A stretch of DNA of 64,000 nucleotides, from positions 21,587,788 to 21,651,787 of the forward strand of contig NC_088302.1 in assembly GCF_032854445.1 (NCBI RefSeq). Direction: 5' to 3'. Positions 35,990 through 50,559 of this stretch are shown here, one piece after another; within the stretch, counting starts at the first letter, position 1, and each line of letters begins with the position of its first letter. The notes under the pieces were generated by a model. The model ran no database searches. It was not told the origin of the DNA and saw nothing but the letters and a program-made list of their open reading frames with translations. The stretch is from Liolophura sinensis. Its lineage: Eukaryota > Mollusca > Polyplacophora > Chitonida > Chitonidae. The position numbers and the translations under genes were made by a program.

Positions 35990-37750
35990 AATTAAATCCA
36001 AGTCAGATATGGTTTAATAAATTTTATTTGACAATATAACTACACAGTTAGAGAGCCGAAACTTTCAATTTCTTTTTTTGGTATAGCATAGATATAGGTA
36101 ACCGGACCAGTAATTGTATGTGAGCCGGATGAAAGGCGTGCTGAACACAAAACACGCTGTGCTGTCACAAAGAGGTGATATGTATACACATGTTAGCATT
36201 TGACAAACAAACAATGCCTGGCAGGAAGAAGACGGCAAGAGCACAGTTTGTGAATGAATGAGGGAAACCCGGGCACATGAAAGGTACGCGCGGGGAAGGA
36301 ACGGACAATCGACGGGAGCGATTAAGCCGTGTCAATATTCAGTGCTGGTTTAATGGTTGTATGGCCATGTGCTCTGCGGTTAGAGGGTGAGGGGGACAGA
36401 GCGGGACACAGGGGCACGGGGAGACGTGTGTAACAATGGGGTGAAGCCGCGCCAGGTACCCAGTGAGGGACACTCCCCTGGGCCGAGACGGCCGTACTGG
36501 GCAGGGCGACAGGACTATCGTGGACCTTCTCCTTGCGCGCGGATGTCATTATCAACACGGCTTTTCACGCTCGCAGCGCAGGAAAAACACAGGCGGAGCT
36601 GTCGGCATACTATTTTATGTATTTACCATTAAACCTAGTTTAACCTTTTTGCTATGGGGTGTAGAATCGGTAAACAGTCAGCCCGTGTGGGCAGGCACAT
36701 GCGATCCGGCACCGACTTGTACCGACTTCATAACAAACAGTTAAATGAACATCAGCAGATTATAACTACTAATATTGTCACATCAATGTCATCCACCTGT
36801 CACCTTATACACCCGTTAACACCAGAATATGAACTGAGGACCTGGCATATCTTATACGCGCAAGGCACAACTGGATGGTGAAATACGACATATAGGATGA
36901 CATTTAAGTGCTGTTTCTTTTTTTATTTTTATAAACATGTACTGTAATTGTCAAGAGAAATATATACACTATACATGTATCTATATATTTTATAGATGCA
37001 GAGATTTATAAACTATTATACGTTGTCATAGGCAGAGAGCTATACGAGTATTCTATTTAGGCCAATATGGATTTGATGCTAAAATGACGAGACATTTTGC
37101 ACGATATATGCGACAATAAGTCACCGTGAGAGTTGACGAAAACCATTGTGTTATATTGGGCGCTATAGGAACCGTCAAATCGACTGTATTCAGCGAAAGA
37201 TGAATTTGAACTCGCGCCTCCATTAAGTTGTTGTCTGCCTGGTCAGCATAATTAAAAGCATGAGTATATCTCTGATTTAATTTAGACAATGCATTTCGGC
37301 CAAAGTGGAGCTGAAACAGTTCACCAGCACAATTAGAAGTTTCACTATATAGATCGAATTTAGCAGATCGACATTAATTAAATAAATTGAACTATATATA
37401 GTGTTTAAAATTATTGTGAATAGTTTAAAACGAACTTTTTGTTAATATTTATCACAAGGAAATTTATATTAATCACCTCTAGACTACTATAACAGCACAT
37501 ATATAGGAAAAATAAATGCATGCTTTGAAATATTTACATGCACTTAAACCGCCGACCCTTGGGAAGTTACTGGTGAACTTTTCTCCCGTGTGAAGATATG
37601 CCCACGATACACTGACGGAAGACATCTTCATCAATGAGTGTTACAATGTATACACGACCGCGTACCAAGGCCGCACTGGCTGGGTTTGAACATTTTGAAA
37701 ATGTCCAATAGCTATATACATTTATTTCATGTATTTGACTGTATGAAGTT
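35990..37750. other. Intergenic DNA with a GC-rich island
   Basis: Mostly AT-rich, but about 36230-36620 is distinctly GC- and CpG-rich, with open frames on both strands (for example 36558-36322 minus). None shows a recognised domain. It could be a promoter, an exon of an unknown gene, or neither. Confidence 0.4.
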
Positions 37751-37751
37751 T

Positions 37752-37922
37752 TACACCGAACTCAAGAGTATGTCAATTATACACGACGGCGACCAACATT
37801 ATGATGGGAGAAAACCAGACAGAGCGCAGGGGAATCCACGACCATGCAGAGGTTTCCTGGAAAACCTTCCCACGTATACGACCGGGGAGGAAGCTAGTAT
37901 GAGCTGGACTTGAACTCACGCT
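37752..37922 (-). mobile_element. SINE family A, diverged fragment
   Basis: Reverse-oriented body: GACGGCGACCAACATTATG, GAAAACCAGACAGAGCGC and CATGAGCTGGACTTG-like end. The AT-rich tail is degraded. Confidence 0.8.
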
Positions 37923-38189
37923 ATACGTGTAAGCCCACATATGCATAATATGTATGTGTAAAGAAAGGTAAACGTCTTTCCGTTGCAAAGGCAAGTTTAC
38001 ACACAGCGTGTTCACGACAATTTTCATCCTCCGTGAACGAGGGTCAATGGTCAGAAATGATAATTAAGAATTGGCTTATACACGAATATATTGATAGCTA
38101 CCATGCACCTACATATAGGGTCCTGTACCTGCGATTATATTACATCAATGTTACAGCTTAATTACCAGTTAACATATAAGGGGCTGGTC

Positions 38190-38490
38190 GAAATGCCTAT
38201 CCTACAAAATGTTAATCTGTTTAGCGAGAGCACGTCTGTTTGATGAGGAGCAGCGACGGCTCACGGCCTCCAGGTCGGGAAGTCCCCGACCGGCCAGTTG
38301 CAGTGGAGGCCAGCGCTCGGCTGTACTCGCCTGCACCCGACAATCGCACCGACGGCACAAGCCGTCCATGGCCTTTTCTTTCCCACACAATCCACCATGT
38401 TTTATCAGCGTACGACTGATAGTACCGCTTCGTGTCATTCGCCTGTCGGAACGTCATCTGGCATGACATTGTTTCAATCACCGCCTATTT
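38190..38490. other. GC-rich open block of unknown nature
   Basis: A GC-rich block with open frames on both strands. The minus frame 38438-38202 contains a Cys-rich run (CGKEKAMDGLCRRCDC) and stops cleanly. It could be a terminal exon of the minus-strand secreted gene that begins at 39362, but no acceptor with the required phase and a pyrimidine tract was found. I do not recognise the product. Confidence 0.25.
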
Positions 38491-39199
38491 AAGCCATTTC
38501 CTAAATGGGTCTGTTTGCATCCGTACATACATCTAGTTTAAAACGCACTTGTCGTATCTTGCTAACGCACGCACGCTTTAAATACGTGTCGAGGCGCGGT
38601 TTGAGACTGGAAAGAACGAGATAATAGCTGGGTTTTAAACTTCTGTTAGGTATACACACATAATTCTTACTTCTACCTGGTTAATTAATGTAGGCCTATT
38701 TCAGTTTTAAATAAAATGACATGGCTATTTTATAACATTTTAAATTTTAATACAGGGTGTGACATATGTTTTGATTAACACCGCTATCCCATTCACGACC
38801 ATTACTAATTGTTAAAATATTAATTTTCACTGTTCATTAAATAAAATCTATATAAATACATATCCAATAAACAATTAATAGCGAATAAAATAATAATTTT
38901 AAGAAAAAAAAAATCAATCTATCTATTAATATTAAATCCAGCTCAACTAATACCCTATTTAATAATGAAAGTATTGTTACACCTGGTGTAATGAACTGTG
39001 TATAATTCATATTGATCAGAAGCAAACAATTAAAAGAAACATTAGCACTATGTATAGCGGCGATTAATTGATATATACATTCCATGCAAGATGTAACAAT
39101 AAAATCCCCTTCGACTTTGCACATTTGTTATTAAGCCTTTTTTTATATATCAAACTTAACGCATGACCATGTGGGTCTGTTAAGTCACTTGTAGCTTAC

Positions 39200-39362
39200 C
39201 TAATGCTGATACGTTCTTCAACTTGGCCTCCTCAGCATCTTGTTGTTTAATTATGTCCTCGCTTTGGTAAATCAGTCGGTGATCGGTGGATTTTTCTTTA
39301 ACACTCAGCGTGGGCACCAAACAACAGAGCAAGAATAGACAGAGTCCAGATGTGAACGTCAT
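39200..39362 (-). CDS. First exon of an unidentified secreted protein
   Basis: The minus-strand ATG at 39362 opens a classical signal peptide (MTFTSGLCLFLLCCLVPTLS), followed by a charged segment (KEKSTDHRLIYQSEDIIKQQ, then DAEEAKLKNVSALG). The exon ends at a strong donor (G then GTAAGC) in phase 1 at 39200. Later exons must lie at lower coordinates and were not identified. The short charged region after the signal peptide would suit a small secreted protein or prohormone, but no family is recognised. It faces UFM1 head to head with 174 bp between the two start codons. Confidence 0.7.
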
Positions 39363-39536
39363 ATTGTCCCCATCTGTCTTGTCTAAGTCACCTGAGCCAA
39401 TATATACCCCACCTGTCCTTCTCCCATATCAACGATGTTGGACATGAAAGGGGCGGTACCTATGCGCGGAGTCTCCGCGAGATGGCGCTGCGCTCTCCAC
39501 ATCCGGTAACGTGGGCACAGCCAAACAGCCGTCAAC
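39363..39536. promoter_or_regulatory. Bidirectional promoter between secreted-protein gene and UFM1
   Basis: 174 bp separate two divergent start codons. The UFM1-proximal half is GC- and CpG-rich and contains an Sp1-like GGGGCGG at 39450-39456 and GCGAGATGGCGCTG at 39477-39490, which resembles a YY1-type core (AAGATGGCG). No TATA box was noted on the UFM1 side. Start sites are inferred only. Confidence 0.6.
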
Positions 39537-41691
<2,155 letters not shown>

Positions 41692-42389
41692 CCACACCCT
41701 GTTGACCTAGAAAACAACTTGTAACCTCTCAAGTCATCACTTTATCTCATCCACAAGTTCAACTTAGTTCTCCTCATGTGCAGAACGTTAAAGGAGAAGA
41801 AAATTTAAAAAATGGCACTTTTGGCTGAAAAGAGCACATCTGGTGGTGCCTGCTGCGTAATTTTGGGATTTTTTTCTCGCCATACACGTAAAGCCTGAAA
41901 ACGGCGAAGCTGGCATAAATTTTCGTGTCCTCCATCTTTAATAACCTGTAATTTATGCTGGGGATGTGTTGCTTCTCAGCCAATGAGAGTCGTTAAAACT
42001 GCCGGCTTATTCGTGTAAACATGGAACCTACATCCAAGATTCCGGTTTCGCGATCGTCAAGCGGAAAGAAGAGTTCTACCGGAAATGTACGAACTGCACT
42101 TCTGTGGTTTCCGCAGAAATTCTCCTCCTAACACCCAAGACTTCAGGACTAGTTCTTAGGCAAAATGGAGTCGCCCACAGCAGATTTTGGCTCTGAATTT
42201 ATTTATAATTTATCAACTTGAGAAACATATTAAAAAATTTTTTTATGGCATGCACATGCCAGGAAATGCATACTCTTTTTTGTTTGATATTTAAATTTTC
42301 TTCTCCTTTAAGGCAGGCTTTCTGACAATGTTGAACTTGGTACAGGAGAACATTGAACTTTGTGAAAAAAGGATATTAACTACTGTTGC
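41692..42389. other. UFM1 3' flank / probable 3' UTR
   Basis: No coding signal. The first AATAAA noticed on the + strand is beyond the following SINE at 42751-42756, so the transcript end is not fixed by this reading. Confidence 0.4.
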
Positions 42390-42664
42390 TTTGATTTATT
42401 TATTTATTTATTTGATTGGTGTTTTATGCCGTACTCAAGAATATTTCACTTATACGACGGGGGCCAGCATTATGGTGGGCAGAAACCGGGCAGAGCCCAG
42501 AGGAAACCCACGACCACCCGCAGGTTGCTGGAAGACCTTCTTACTTACAGCTGGAGATGAAGCCAGCATGAGCTGGACTTGAACTCACAGCGACCGCATT
42601 GGTGAGAGGCTCCTGGGTGATTACGCTGCGCTAGCGCGCTAACCAACCAAGCCACGAAGGCCCA
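42390..42664 (-). mobile_element. SINE family A, full length
   Basis: Reverse-oriented copy with tail, body and complete head (GCTGCGCTAGCGCGCTAACC to CCACGAAGGCCC). One of the best-preserved copies in the window. Confidence 0.92.
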
Positions 42665-44785
42665 CTGTTGCTTTAATGATGGCTACAACTAAAAATGCTT
42701 CCTGATACACTTCTGGAAAAGATGATTCATTGCTGAAAATTAAAATATATAATAAAGGTTATTGTTTTATGCTTAGGTACTATCTCATTTTATCATAAAG
42801 CAGAGGTGACTAATTGCACAGGCTGCTACCCTTGTGTTGTTCTGAGCATAATGAAGTTTGAATTTAGTTGTGTTTATTTTAAGTCTTCGTTGTGAACAGT
42901 AGAATTGTGTAGTAACTGGTAAATGTGATCCCATGTCTTGTCATGTCTAGGTAATGACTTGGATGTGAATGCACATGAAATATGCCTTTATCGTGAGCTG
43001 AATCAAGCAGGTCTTTGGCTCACTCTGTCCATCAAAGCTTGACATTGTATCTTTTAACATGGGCTGGTTAGTCAAATTTTGGACACGTCTTTTAACATGG
43101 GCTGGTTAGTCAAATTTGGGCCTCATTGATGATTGTGAACTGATATTTGCTCTTGAAGAAATAAATTGTGATGAGTGGGGCGATCAGTGGCTGGTCAGCA
43201 AGTCTAGACAACAGAAGGTGTGTTTGTGTGTGTGCATCAAACTGAGGGACGCATTAGTGTGTGTGTTTTTTTTTTCTCAGATATTGTTAATAAGAACTTA
43301 AAACAGATATACCCTAATTCTTCAAGCTTTTCAACTGCCTCTGCAAACCAATATTTTGAAACATTCTGACAGAGCTATGGGTTGTAGAGAACTAATTTTC
43401 ATAGTTTTACGAAGCCCGCATCTATAGTGACACAAGCAAATCATTTTAGAAGTATATGGATAATGAGATTTACAGTAAGCAAAAACTGAAAATGCAAATT
43501 GTCATTTTGTATTTTATGTCCACCACTCAACACCGGCTCACCTATTGGTGTTCAGGGATTTCAGGTACCTGGCACAGTGCAATGCTTTTCTTTTCCCGTA
43601 GACCAGAACACTGTCATGTAAATGATGGATTCTCAAATATGGGTTAGATCACCTGTCAATCAAACATGTTGTAGGCTAGACTGGGGTGGGGTGTGGGTAA
43701 TGAGAGACAGTTACTATAAAACCCTTGTATAGTTGAAGCCCCCAAAATATCTCTTCCAATTACAAGGAAAAAAAATTAGAATATATTAATTCATGTATAA
43801 TGTCTGTATGTAGACATATTATAGTCAAGGAAGTATTTTATCTGAGTTTCTTTTCTGTTAAAATTTGTGATTTTATTGTTGACATGAAATTTGTGGACAA
43901 CCTGTGAAATCATCTAATCCCTTTTATTATGATGTGCACAACATAAGCTTTGTGAAGTACCTATAAAACTATGTAGGCCTAAGTCCTATTTTATTGATGG
44001 CATTGTTTATTGTTCATCATTTTTGTATTTATTAGGTAAACATGATAGGAATACTGCAACCTGCCAGTATATTCATTAGCCCATTGGTTGCTTTATCATC
44101 AGCTGGGTCATCTACAAACTAGCTGTGTCTGTCTCAGCCATTAAAGCAGTTGGTAGTTACATGTACTTAAATCTGCAAACATCAAAAATTTATAATGCTA
44201 ATTCCTCACCCTGTATCTTACTGATCTGCTGATGATGATTTTTTTTAAATCCACAAATCGCAAAAAAAAAAACGTGTAAAATGACATTCACCTTTATGGT
44301 TTTGGAACATTGTTCACCGACTTGAACTTTGTTCACGAACAGTAGCTTGCTCAGAAGCAGAAAATACTAAATATTTATATGAGCTGGTTTCATGTGCACT
44401 CAGTTAAGTAAGCCCTAAACTACCAAGACAAAATATGTTGTTGATGTTCAAAGTGCATTTAGCTAATGGCTACTTAACACTAAATACATTTCATGAAACC
44501 GTCTGATGAAACAATTTGTGTGAATTTACTGTTTTATGTATAATACATGAGATATAACCAAGTTAAGTAACTTTATAATCACTGTAATTCTGATTTTCAG
44601 TTTCCTTTAAAGCTGAACTCTGTGAAATGTGATTAATTTTAAGAAGTTAAATTCAGAAAATGCTTAATAAAAATGGTTTTATCGATATGCTTCACAAACA
44701 GTCGTCTCCCTTTGCTCAATCAGTATAGTGCTTCAACATGATCAGTTCCTAAGATTTTTCTGGTTTCTTCCTAGGTAGAACAATT
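42665..44785. other. Intergenic DNA, no gene seen
   Basis: AT-rich. A short direct repeat (CTTTTAACATGGGCTGGTTA) occurs twice at about 43050-43110. An inverted pair (GGTTTCATG and CATGAAACC) brackets about 44386-44500 and may mark a small element. Confidence 0.45.
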
Positions 44786-44937
44786 TTATTTATTTATTTG
44801 ATTGGTGTTTTACACCGTACTCTAGAATATTTCACTTATACGATGGCGGCAAGCATTATGGCGGGAGGAAAACCGGCAGAGCCCGTGGAAAACCCTTGAC
44901 CATCAGCACGTCGCTGGCAGACTTTCCCAGGGACGGA
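44786..44937 (-). mobile_element. SINE family A, truncated
   Basis: Reverse-oriented tail and body (TTTATTTATTTGATTGGTG, GGCGGGAGGAAAACCGGC). Head missing. Confidence 0.88.
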
Positions 44938-45224
44938 GAACAATTTTAAGATTCGATTTATGTTATTGGTGTAGAATATTGACATGTGACCCGCCCATTG
45001 TGTAAAGTGAACCCTAGAAATAAAATATGAGCAAAACTGTGTAACGTCAGTCAAAAGCCATTTGCAGTCCAATGTCAAGAGGTTTCACTGTTTGTAAGGT
45101 ATGTGATGATTACATTTGATAAACCTGACAGTCATCATGTATCAAATGAAATATTTATGACGTAAAACATCAGTGAAATAAATAAATGAATAAACTATTT
45201 AGAACGGTTCTTGGGTTAGATGGT

Positions 45225-45568
45225 TAAGTACATGTATGTATGTGTGCTCTGGTTTAGCGTTAGACTTAACAACTTTTCAGTCATTTGACGAGGAGTAAAT
45301 AGGTGTGTGTACTTATACTGCGTCTTTTTGCGGTAGAGTCCATGCTGCTGAAATGGTACCTCCACTGAAATGTCATGCCGAAGACACCACAAATGACACC
45401 CCACCCAGTCACATACTGACACTGGACCAAGTAGTTCTGTTTCCTTGCTCTAACCGCTTAGTGCTGAGGGACAAGTAAGGCAGCAACAAATACCATTTTC
45501 AAAGTCTTGCTATGACCCAACCTGCTGGCGGATGCTTTAACCGTTTGGCAACCGAAGCAGTATAGAGG
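45225..45568 (-). mobile_element. SINE family C
   Basis: On the minus strand: a tRNA-like head (CTTCGGTTGCCAAACGGTTA), a body with GTGACTGGGTGGGGTGTC and GGTGTCTTCGGCATGACATT, and a tail with GACTTAACGCT-like sequence near TTTAGCGTTAGAC on the + strand. The body is shared with the copy at 45876. Confidence 0.8.
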
Positions 45569-45875
45569 TTCTGATTTTTGATAAAACCCTTAATCGTCTC
45601 ATTGTGATGTTTAGAGAACAATGGGAGGCTTCAGGATAATGAGTGACTGATGTTCAATGTTTACTCCAGAATATTTCAGGCTTATGGGTGGAGGAAACTG
45701 GGGTGCCAGCTGGCGTAAACCACTATCCATTGTCAATTAACTGACAAAACTTTCTGACGTGATGATCCACCAAGTGACATTGGCAGAGCAGAGAACTTCA
45801 TGTAAGACCACTTCGATGGTGCTGGGCATGTCAGCTGCTTATTGCCACCAAAGTTCCCAGAACACTCGAATGCTT

Positions 45876-46190
45876 CGGGGGCCTAATGGTTAGATAGTTT
45901 GCCTTGAAGTCCAGAGGCCTGGGATCAAACCAGGGTTGGGTCACTCCAAAGACTTTATAAATAGTACTTGTTGCTTCCTCACTTCCTGCTCAGGACTGAA
46001 AAGTAAAAGCAAGGAAACAGGACTGGTTGGTCTGGTATCAGTATAATGTGACTGGGTGGGGTGACTGGTGTCTTCGGCATGATACTTCAGTGGCGGCAGC
46101 ACTTTGGCACTTCAAGTATGAAGTCAAACTCCACATTCATGAGTCAAGAACATTCATGTCCGAGGTTAGGATTGAATACCTTTGGAGTCC
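45876..46190 (+). mobile_element. SINE family C, opposite orientation
   Basis: Head GGGGGCCTAATGGTTAGATA with B-box GGGATCAAACCAGGGTTGG. Body GTGACTGGGTGGGGTGACTG and GTGTCTTCGGCATGATAC. About 300 bp from an oppositely oriented copy. Confidence 0.8.
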
Positions 46191-46199
46191 ACTCATTAA

Positions 46200-48055
46200 A
46201 AAAAAAGTATGTTGTCAGTATGCTGTCATGGATAACAAAACCAACTGCTAGAAAAATGTCCCAAAAAGCATTTATTTACTGAGTAACAAGATATACAATG
46301 TACAAGTAGGTCATGTCCACTCTTCAGATAAACATGGTCTGGTACATGAAAAGCATTGGCACAGACATCAAATGTCATAAAAAATATGTTCAATATTTGG
46401 ATATAAAAATTTTGTAAATTCAACAAGGTAAAGATTGTGTTTATGTTATTTTTGATGTCCATGTGAAGAACACAAAACATACAAGGTATATGAACATTGT
46501 CAGCATGAAGACCAGATAAACATCTACAATCACTGGGTTAATATTCAGGGCTTGTATTTATCAAGGAACTTACCGTTTAAGTCATGGATTGCAATTATTG
46601 GAAAAGTCAGAGCCGAAAGAAACTCAAATGATGGCTGGGACACTGTTCTGAAGAGAAGAATCAGACTTCCTAGAGCAAAATCTTTTAACTGTAGATATGT
46701 TTAAATTTTTGACTTAAGTCTTAAGATTTATGGTTTGATAATTATGGGCCCTCTTAAATGTTACCTTCAAATACATTTTAACTGCTAACACCTTTACTGT
46801 CAAAATCAATGAATACGAAGTTATGAAATTATTTCCTGAATTTCATATTTGGTATATTCTCAAAGGCAGTGGGTTTTTTTTGGCTGATGGTTATGAGGTT
46901 GTAAAGTAACACCCACCTAATGCTCTCTTCAAAGCCTGTACGTATTTTTCAAAAGCGTCTAAATTGCCCCAAACTTTTAGGCCTACATGGGGACATATAG
47001 ATTATTGACACTAAATTCATGTTAAATACATGGTTACAGGCACATGTAACACAGAAACGTGAGAGCAAATCAGATCTAAATATCGTAAAATGTAAATACA
47101 TTTCAATAGCCAGGATGACAGTCAGTAAAAACAATAAGGAAGGACATCGGACCACTGTGTGTACATTGCAGAATAAGCAATATAGATTATAAAATACCTC
47201 TGGCCTATCGACAACACGTGACGAGATGCCACACAAATATTTAATAAACTCCAGTATTACTTACATCATAAACCTCCGGATACCACAGCAACAGAAAGAT
47301 CTATAGCACATGCATCTAAATGTGTATAAATACTAGAACCTGTGGATGTTATATGTAATAATTTCAGAAACATTGCTTATAATAAACAGAACTGGACTGT
47401 ATATTAAAAATGATACAATGTCACCAGCATTTTTTCACATCTGTCCGTGTATGACTTTGGTCATTTTTATTTAAATTAATGTGTATAAATACGATGTATT
47501 ACGTCGATCTATCTTTAACAAGTTACAATTAAAGTTTATTAAAGTTAATTTTAATGTAGGCATTGGGTCTAAAAATTAACTAATGGGGACTTAAATTACA
47601 GCATTGGGATACTATCAGCATGGAAATAGTTCCTGTATGCCAAAATGTTTCAAAAAATGTACAACATCAGATGACAACAGATACTTAAAATGAACACATC
47701 ATTTGAACTTTCACCATAAAAAGGTAATGTAACAACCCTAAGACCATACATGTAATTATAGCAAACCTTAATACCATGGCCATAGTAAAATGATGCCTTA
47801 TGGCAAGCCTCTTACAATTATTAACTAAATATTGAGATTAACAAACATTTAATAAAACTCGATCTGTCCAGTAAATTATTGCACAAATATCTATATAATT
47901 GTTCATGCTACATAAATAAATAACATCAAGTCAAAATTTACAGGAGTTTTCTACAGCGAGAACCGGTAAATTAAAACTCTGATGGACTTCACAATTGCTC
48001 GGCAAATTTTGGCTTTTAGGAAAAACCATAATTGTGACATTGAACTCTAACAATA
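46200..48055. other. Intergenic AT-rich DNA, no gene seen
   Basis: No supported coding exon on either strand. The sequence is very AT-rich and lies beyond the 3' end of the KLHL8 gene. Confidence 0.45.
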
Positions 48056-48059
48056 AAAT

Positions 48060-48247
48060 GTAGTTCTTCAACCTTTTCACATGACTGTAAGGTGCTTATT
48101 AAAGCATACTCTGAAAGCAATATTCCAAAAGCTCTTGAATTGGCCAATCCAAACAATGTAGTTTTGTCTTCTAAATCAAATTAAAAATGTGCTTAAATTG
48201 CACTGAAAGTTGCTCTTTCACGTGTGAAAAGGTTGTGAACTTAAGGG
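48060..48247 (+). repeat. Inverted-repeat element family M, copy 3
   Basis: Ends TAGTTCTTCAACCTTTTCAC and GTGTGAAAAGGTTGTGAACT, with the shared internal blocks GTAGTTTTGTCTTCTAAATC and AAATCAAATTAAAAATGTGC. Slightly shorter than copies 1 and 5. Confidence 0.85.
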
Positions 48248-48755
48248 TTATGTAGTTTTCTTGCAATCCATCCGAAGTCTAACACGTCTTTGGCACTGAA
48301 ATGATTCACGGATTTATCACCACTCATCTGAAATCTACAATGTAGTCATTCACATCACCACGCTAAATAATCTTTCTTCAAAGCGTTGAAACTGTTTTCT
48401 CAAAAATGACAAAATACATGAAACACTATCAAACACTGGAATTGTTGAAGAAATAAAGACTCTCCTCTGTGCAATCTTTATTTGTAAGTGTTCGTGTTCA
48501 GAAAAAAACTTACCTTTTCAATTGATTGATGGATTTGTGTTTTAAGCCAAGGTAATCAAGAAGAATATATCACCAGCATAAACATCAACATATTTCTTAG
48601 CACTGCACCATTTCTTTAGACAGTGCATTTCTGACATGTTTTTGTTCCACAATCTAAGAGTGGGATTTTGAGTTTGGAGTTTTGTGTAGGTACAGTGTAT
48701 AAGGCTTAAACTGCAGGCTGATTTACCGGTCTAATTCATTATGGCAAAATTCCAG

Positions 48756-49008
48756 AATTTATTTATTTGATTGGTGTTTTACGCCATACTCCAGAACATT
48801 CCACTTACACGACGGTGGTCAGCATTTTGGTTGGAGGAAACTGGGCAGAGCCTGGGGGAAACCCATGACTATCCACAGGTTACTGCTAGACCTTCCAATG
48901 CAGGACTTGAGAGGACGCCAGCATGAGCTAGACTTGTACACTGGTGGGAGGCTCTTGGGTCATTGTGCCATGCTGGCGTGCTAACCCCCCTCAGCCACGG
49001 AGGCCTCT
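48756..49008 (-). mobile_element. SINE family A, full length
   Basis: Reverse-oriented tail, body and head (GGCGTGCTAACCCCCCTCAG, CCACGGAGGCCTC). Confidence 0.9.
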
Positions 49009-49009
49009 G

Positions 49010-50559
49010 CAAACTTTCAGAACATTGGCCATGTATTAGTACGGGCAAGGCAGTAGTGGTGACTTGAAAACGAAATAAAATGTTTTCATTCAGTTACCAT
49101 AACATTTTAATACCAGTACTTACCCTGAAACATATCAAAGTTCCCCACTGTTTTAGCATAAAGCACCTTCACACAGCTTTTGTATGAACACACAACAGTT
49201 TTAACATCCATACAGGGCAAAGCATACATGTAGCTTACCTGTACATTTGTTAACATATAAAACCCTAGCATTATGTAATATATGTTTGCATAGAATAACA
49301 GAATATATTAAAACAATGTATCAAAACAGTCCAGAACTAACTACAGATAATACGGATAGTATAACAGTTAAAATAACACGTGTCTTACAAGAAGAATAAA
49401 CACCTTCACGTGACCTGCTTCCAGCTCACACAAGACCTTGTTGACAAGGTCTAATTTATCAAATACTATATGCTGAGGACATTTTATATCCTGTTGTTGC
49501 AAAAAAGCATGCTGAGGTGTTGTAGTTGTACAGAGAACAGAATACAAATAGTCCTTTTGTGAATGATAATGAAGACAGCTCCCCCAACACGTGTTTAAAT
49601 CAAATAATCATCTCAAATAGATAGGTTAAACATATGTGACGAGAACAGATAAGCTTTTCTTTTTACACCCTGTCAAATGAGGCTCTTTCAAGTTCACTGT
49701 TGCCATCATCACAACCAAGTTTGTTTACACAGGAAGCATTCGTTTGTCAGGCACAAACCTTATCTTGTATCACTGACTCCTATGAAGAGGCCCCTTAGTC
49801 GGGAGGCACGCTTTAAGGCCGTTATTCTACATCAAACAAATACCTGCATTTATTCGGAGTGCAACTATGCATACCTGGATAAACATGCTGGCAAGTATAA
49901 ATCAAATTTCATTGAACAACGGAACAGACTCCATGTACAAAACATAGAAAATGAACAGTTTAACAGATTCCAGATAAAAACAGGCTCAACCAACATCAGA
50001 ATTGTGACTCCATGCACAAGACTTGATAAAATGTTTTGGTTTGTTGGCTCACTCAAGGCAGTACTGTTTTCCCATATAATATTTATGAAAGTAAACAATT
50101 CTTAACAGGAGGTCAAAATTACTCTGAAATTGATAACTTCATATCCGATTCAACATTCTGACAAGATTTATTCTTCCACATCAGGACGGCGATGATGGCC
50201 AAATATATCTGTGGAAATACCAAGATCTCAAGTTCATTTTTAACTTTGGCCTTGTATTATAAAATTTTGGTAAGCAATTCTTGTAGCACTAGTAGATTTA
50301 GTGCCACTAGAAACAGTTTCACAGGTTACTACCATCCTTCTGTCTCAAGACCAAAATTTATAACTGGCCAGGTGTGGTCATATGTATCTATATGTGAGAG
50401 ATACATCAGCCCTGCAGCCTTCCCTTCATTACTGACAGCACTTCAGAACTGACAGGTGAGGTCACATATACAGATCTACAAAGCTTAATTTCCAGCCTCC
50501 CCCTCCTCCACCCACCGAGCCAGTTATTAAAAGTCCTATAAATGAGAGTACAGGTGATG
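49010..50559 (-). other. Probable KLHL8 3' UTR and 3' flank
   Basis: No coding exon on either strand; the forward open frame at 49677-50105 has no domain. Reading the minus strand, an AATAAA hexamer at 50172-50167 lies about 390 bases past the KLHL8 stop and is the nearest polyadenylation signal I noticed. Confidence 0.45.

Noticed and set aside
49677-50105. 142-codon forward frame
   Set aside because: Antisense to the KLHL8 3' region, no domain, no codon bias evident; chance open frame.
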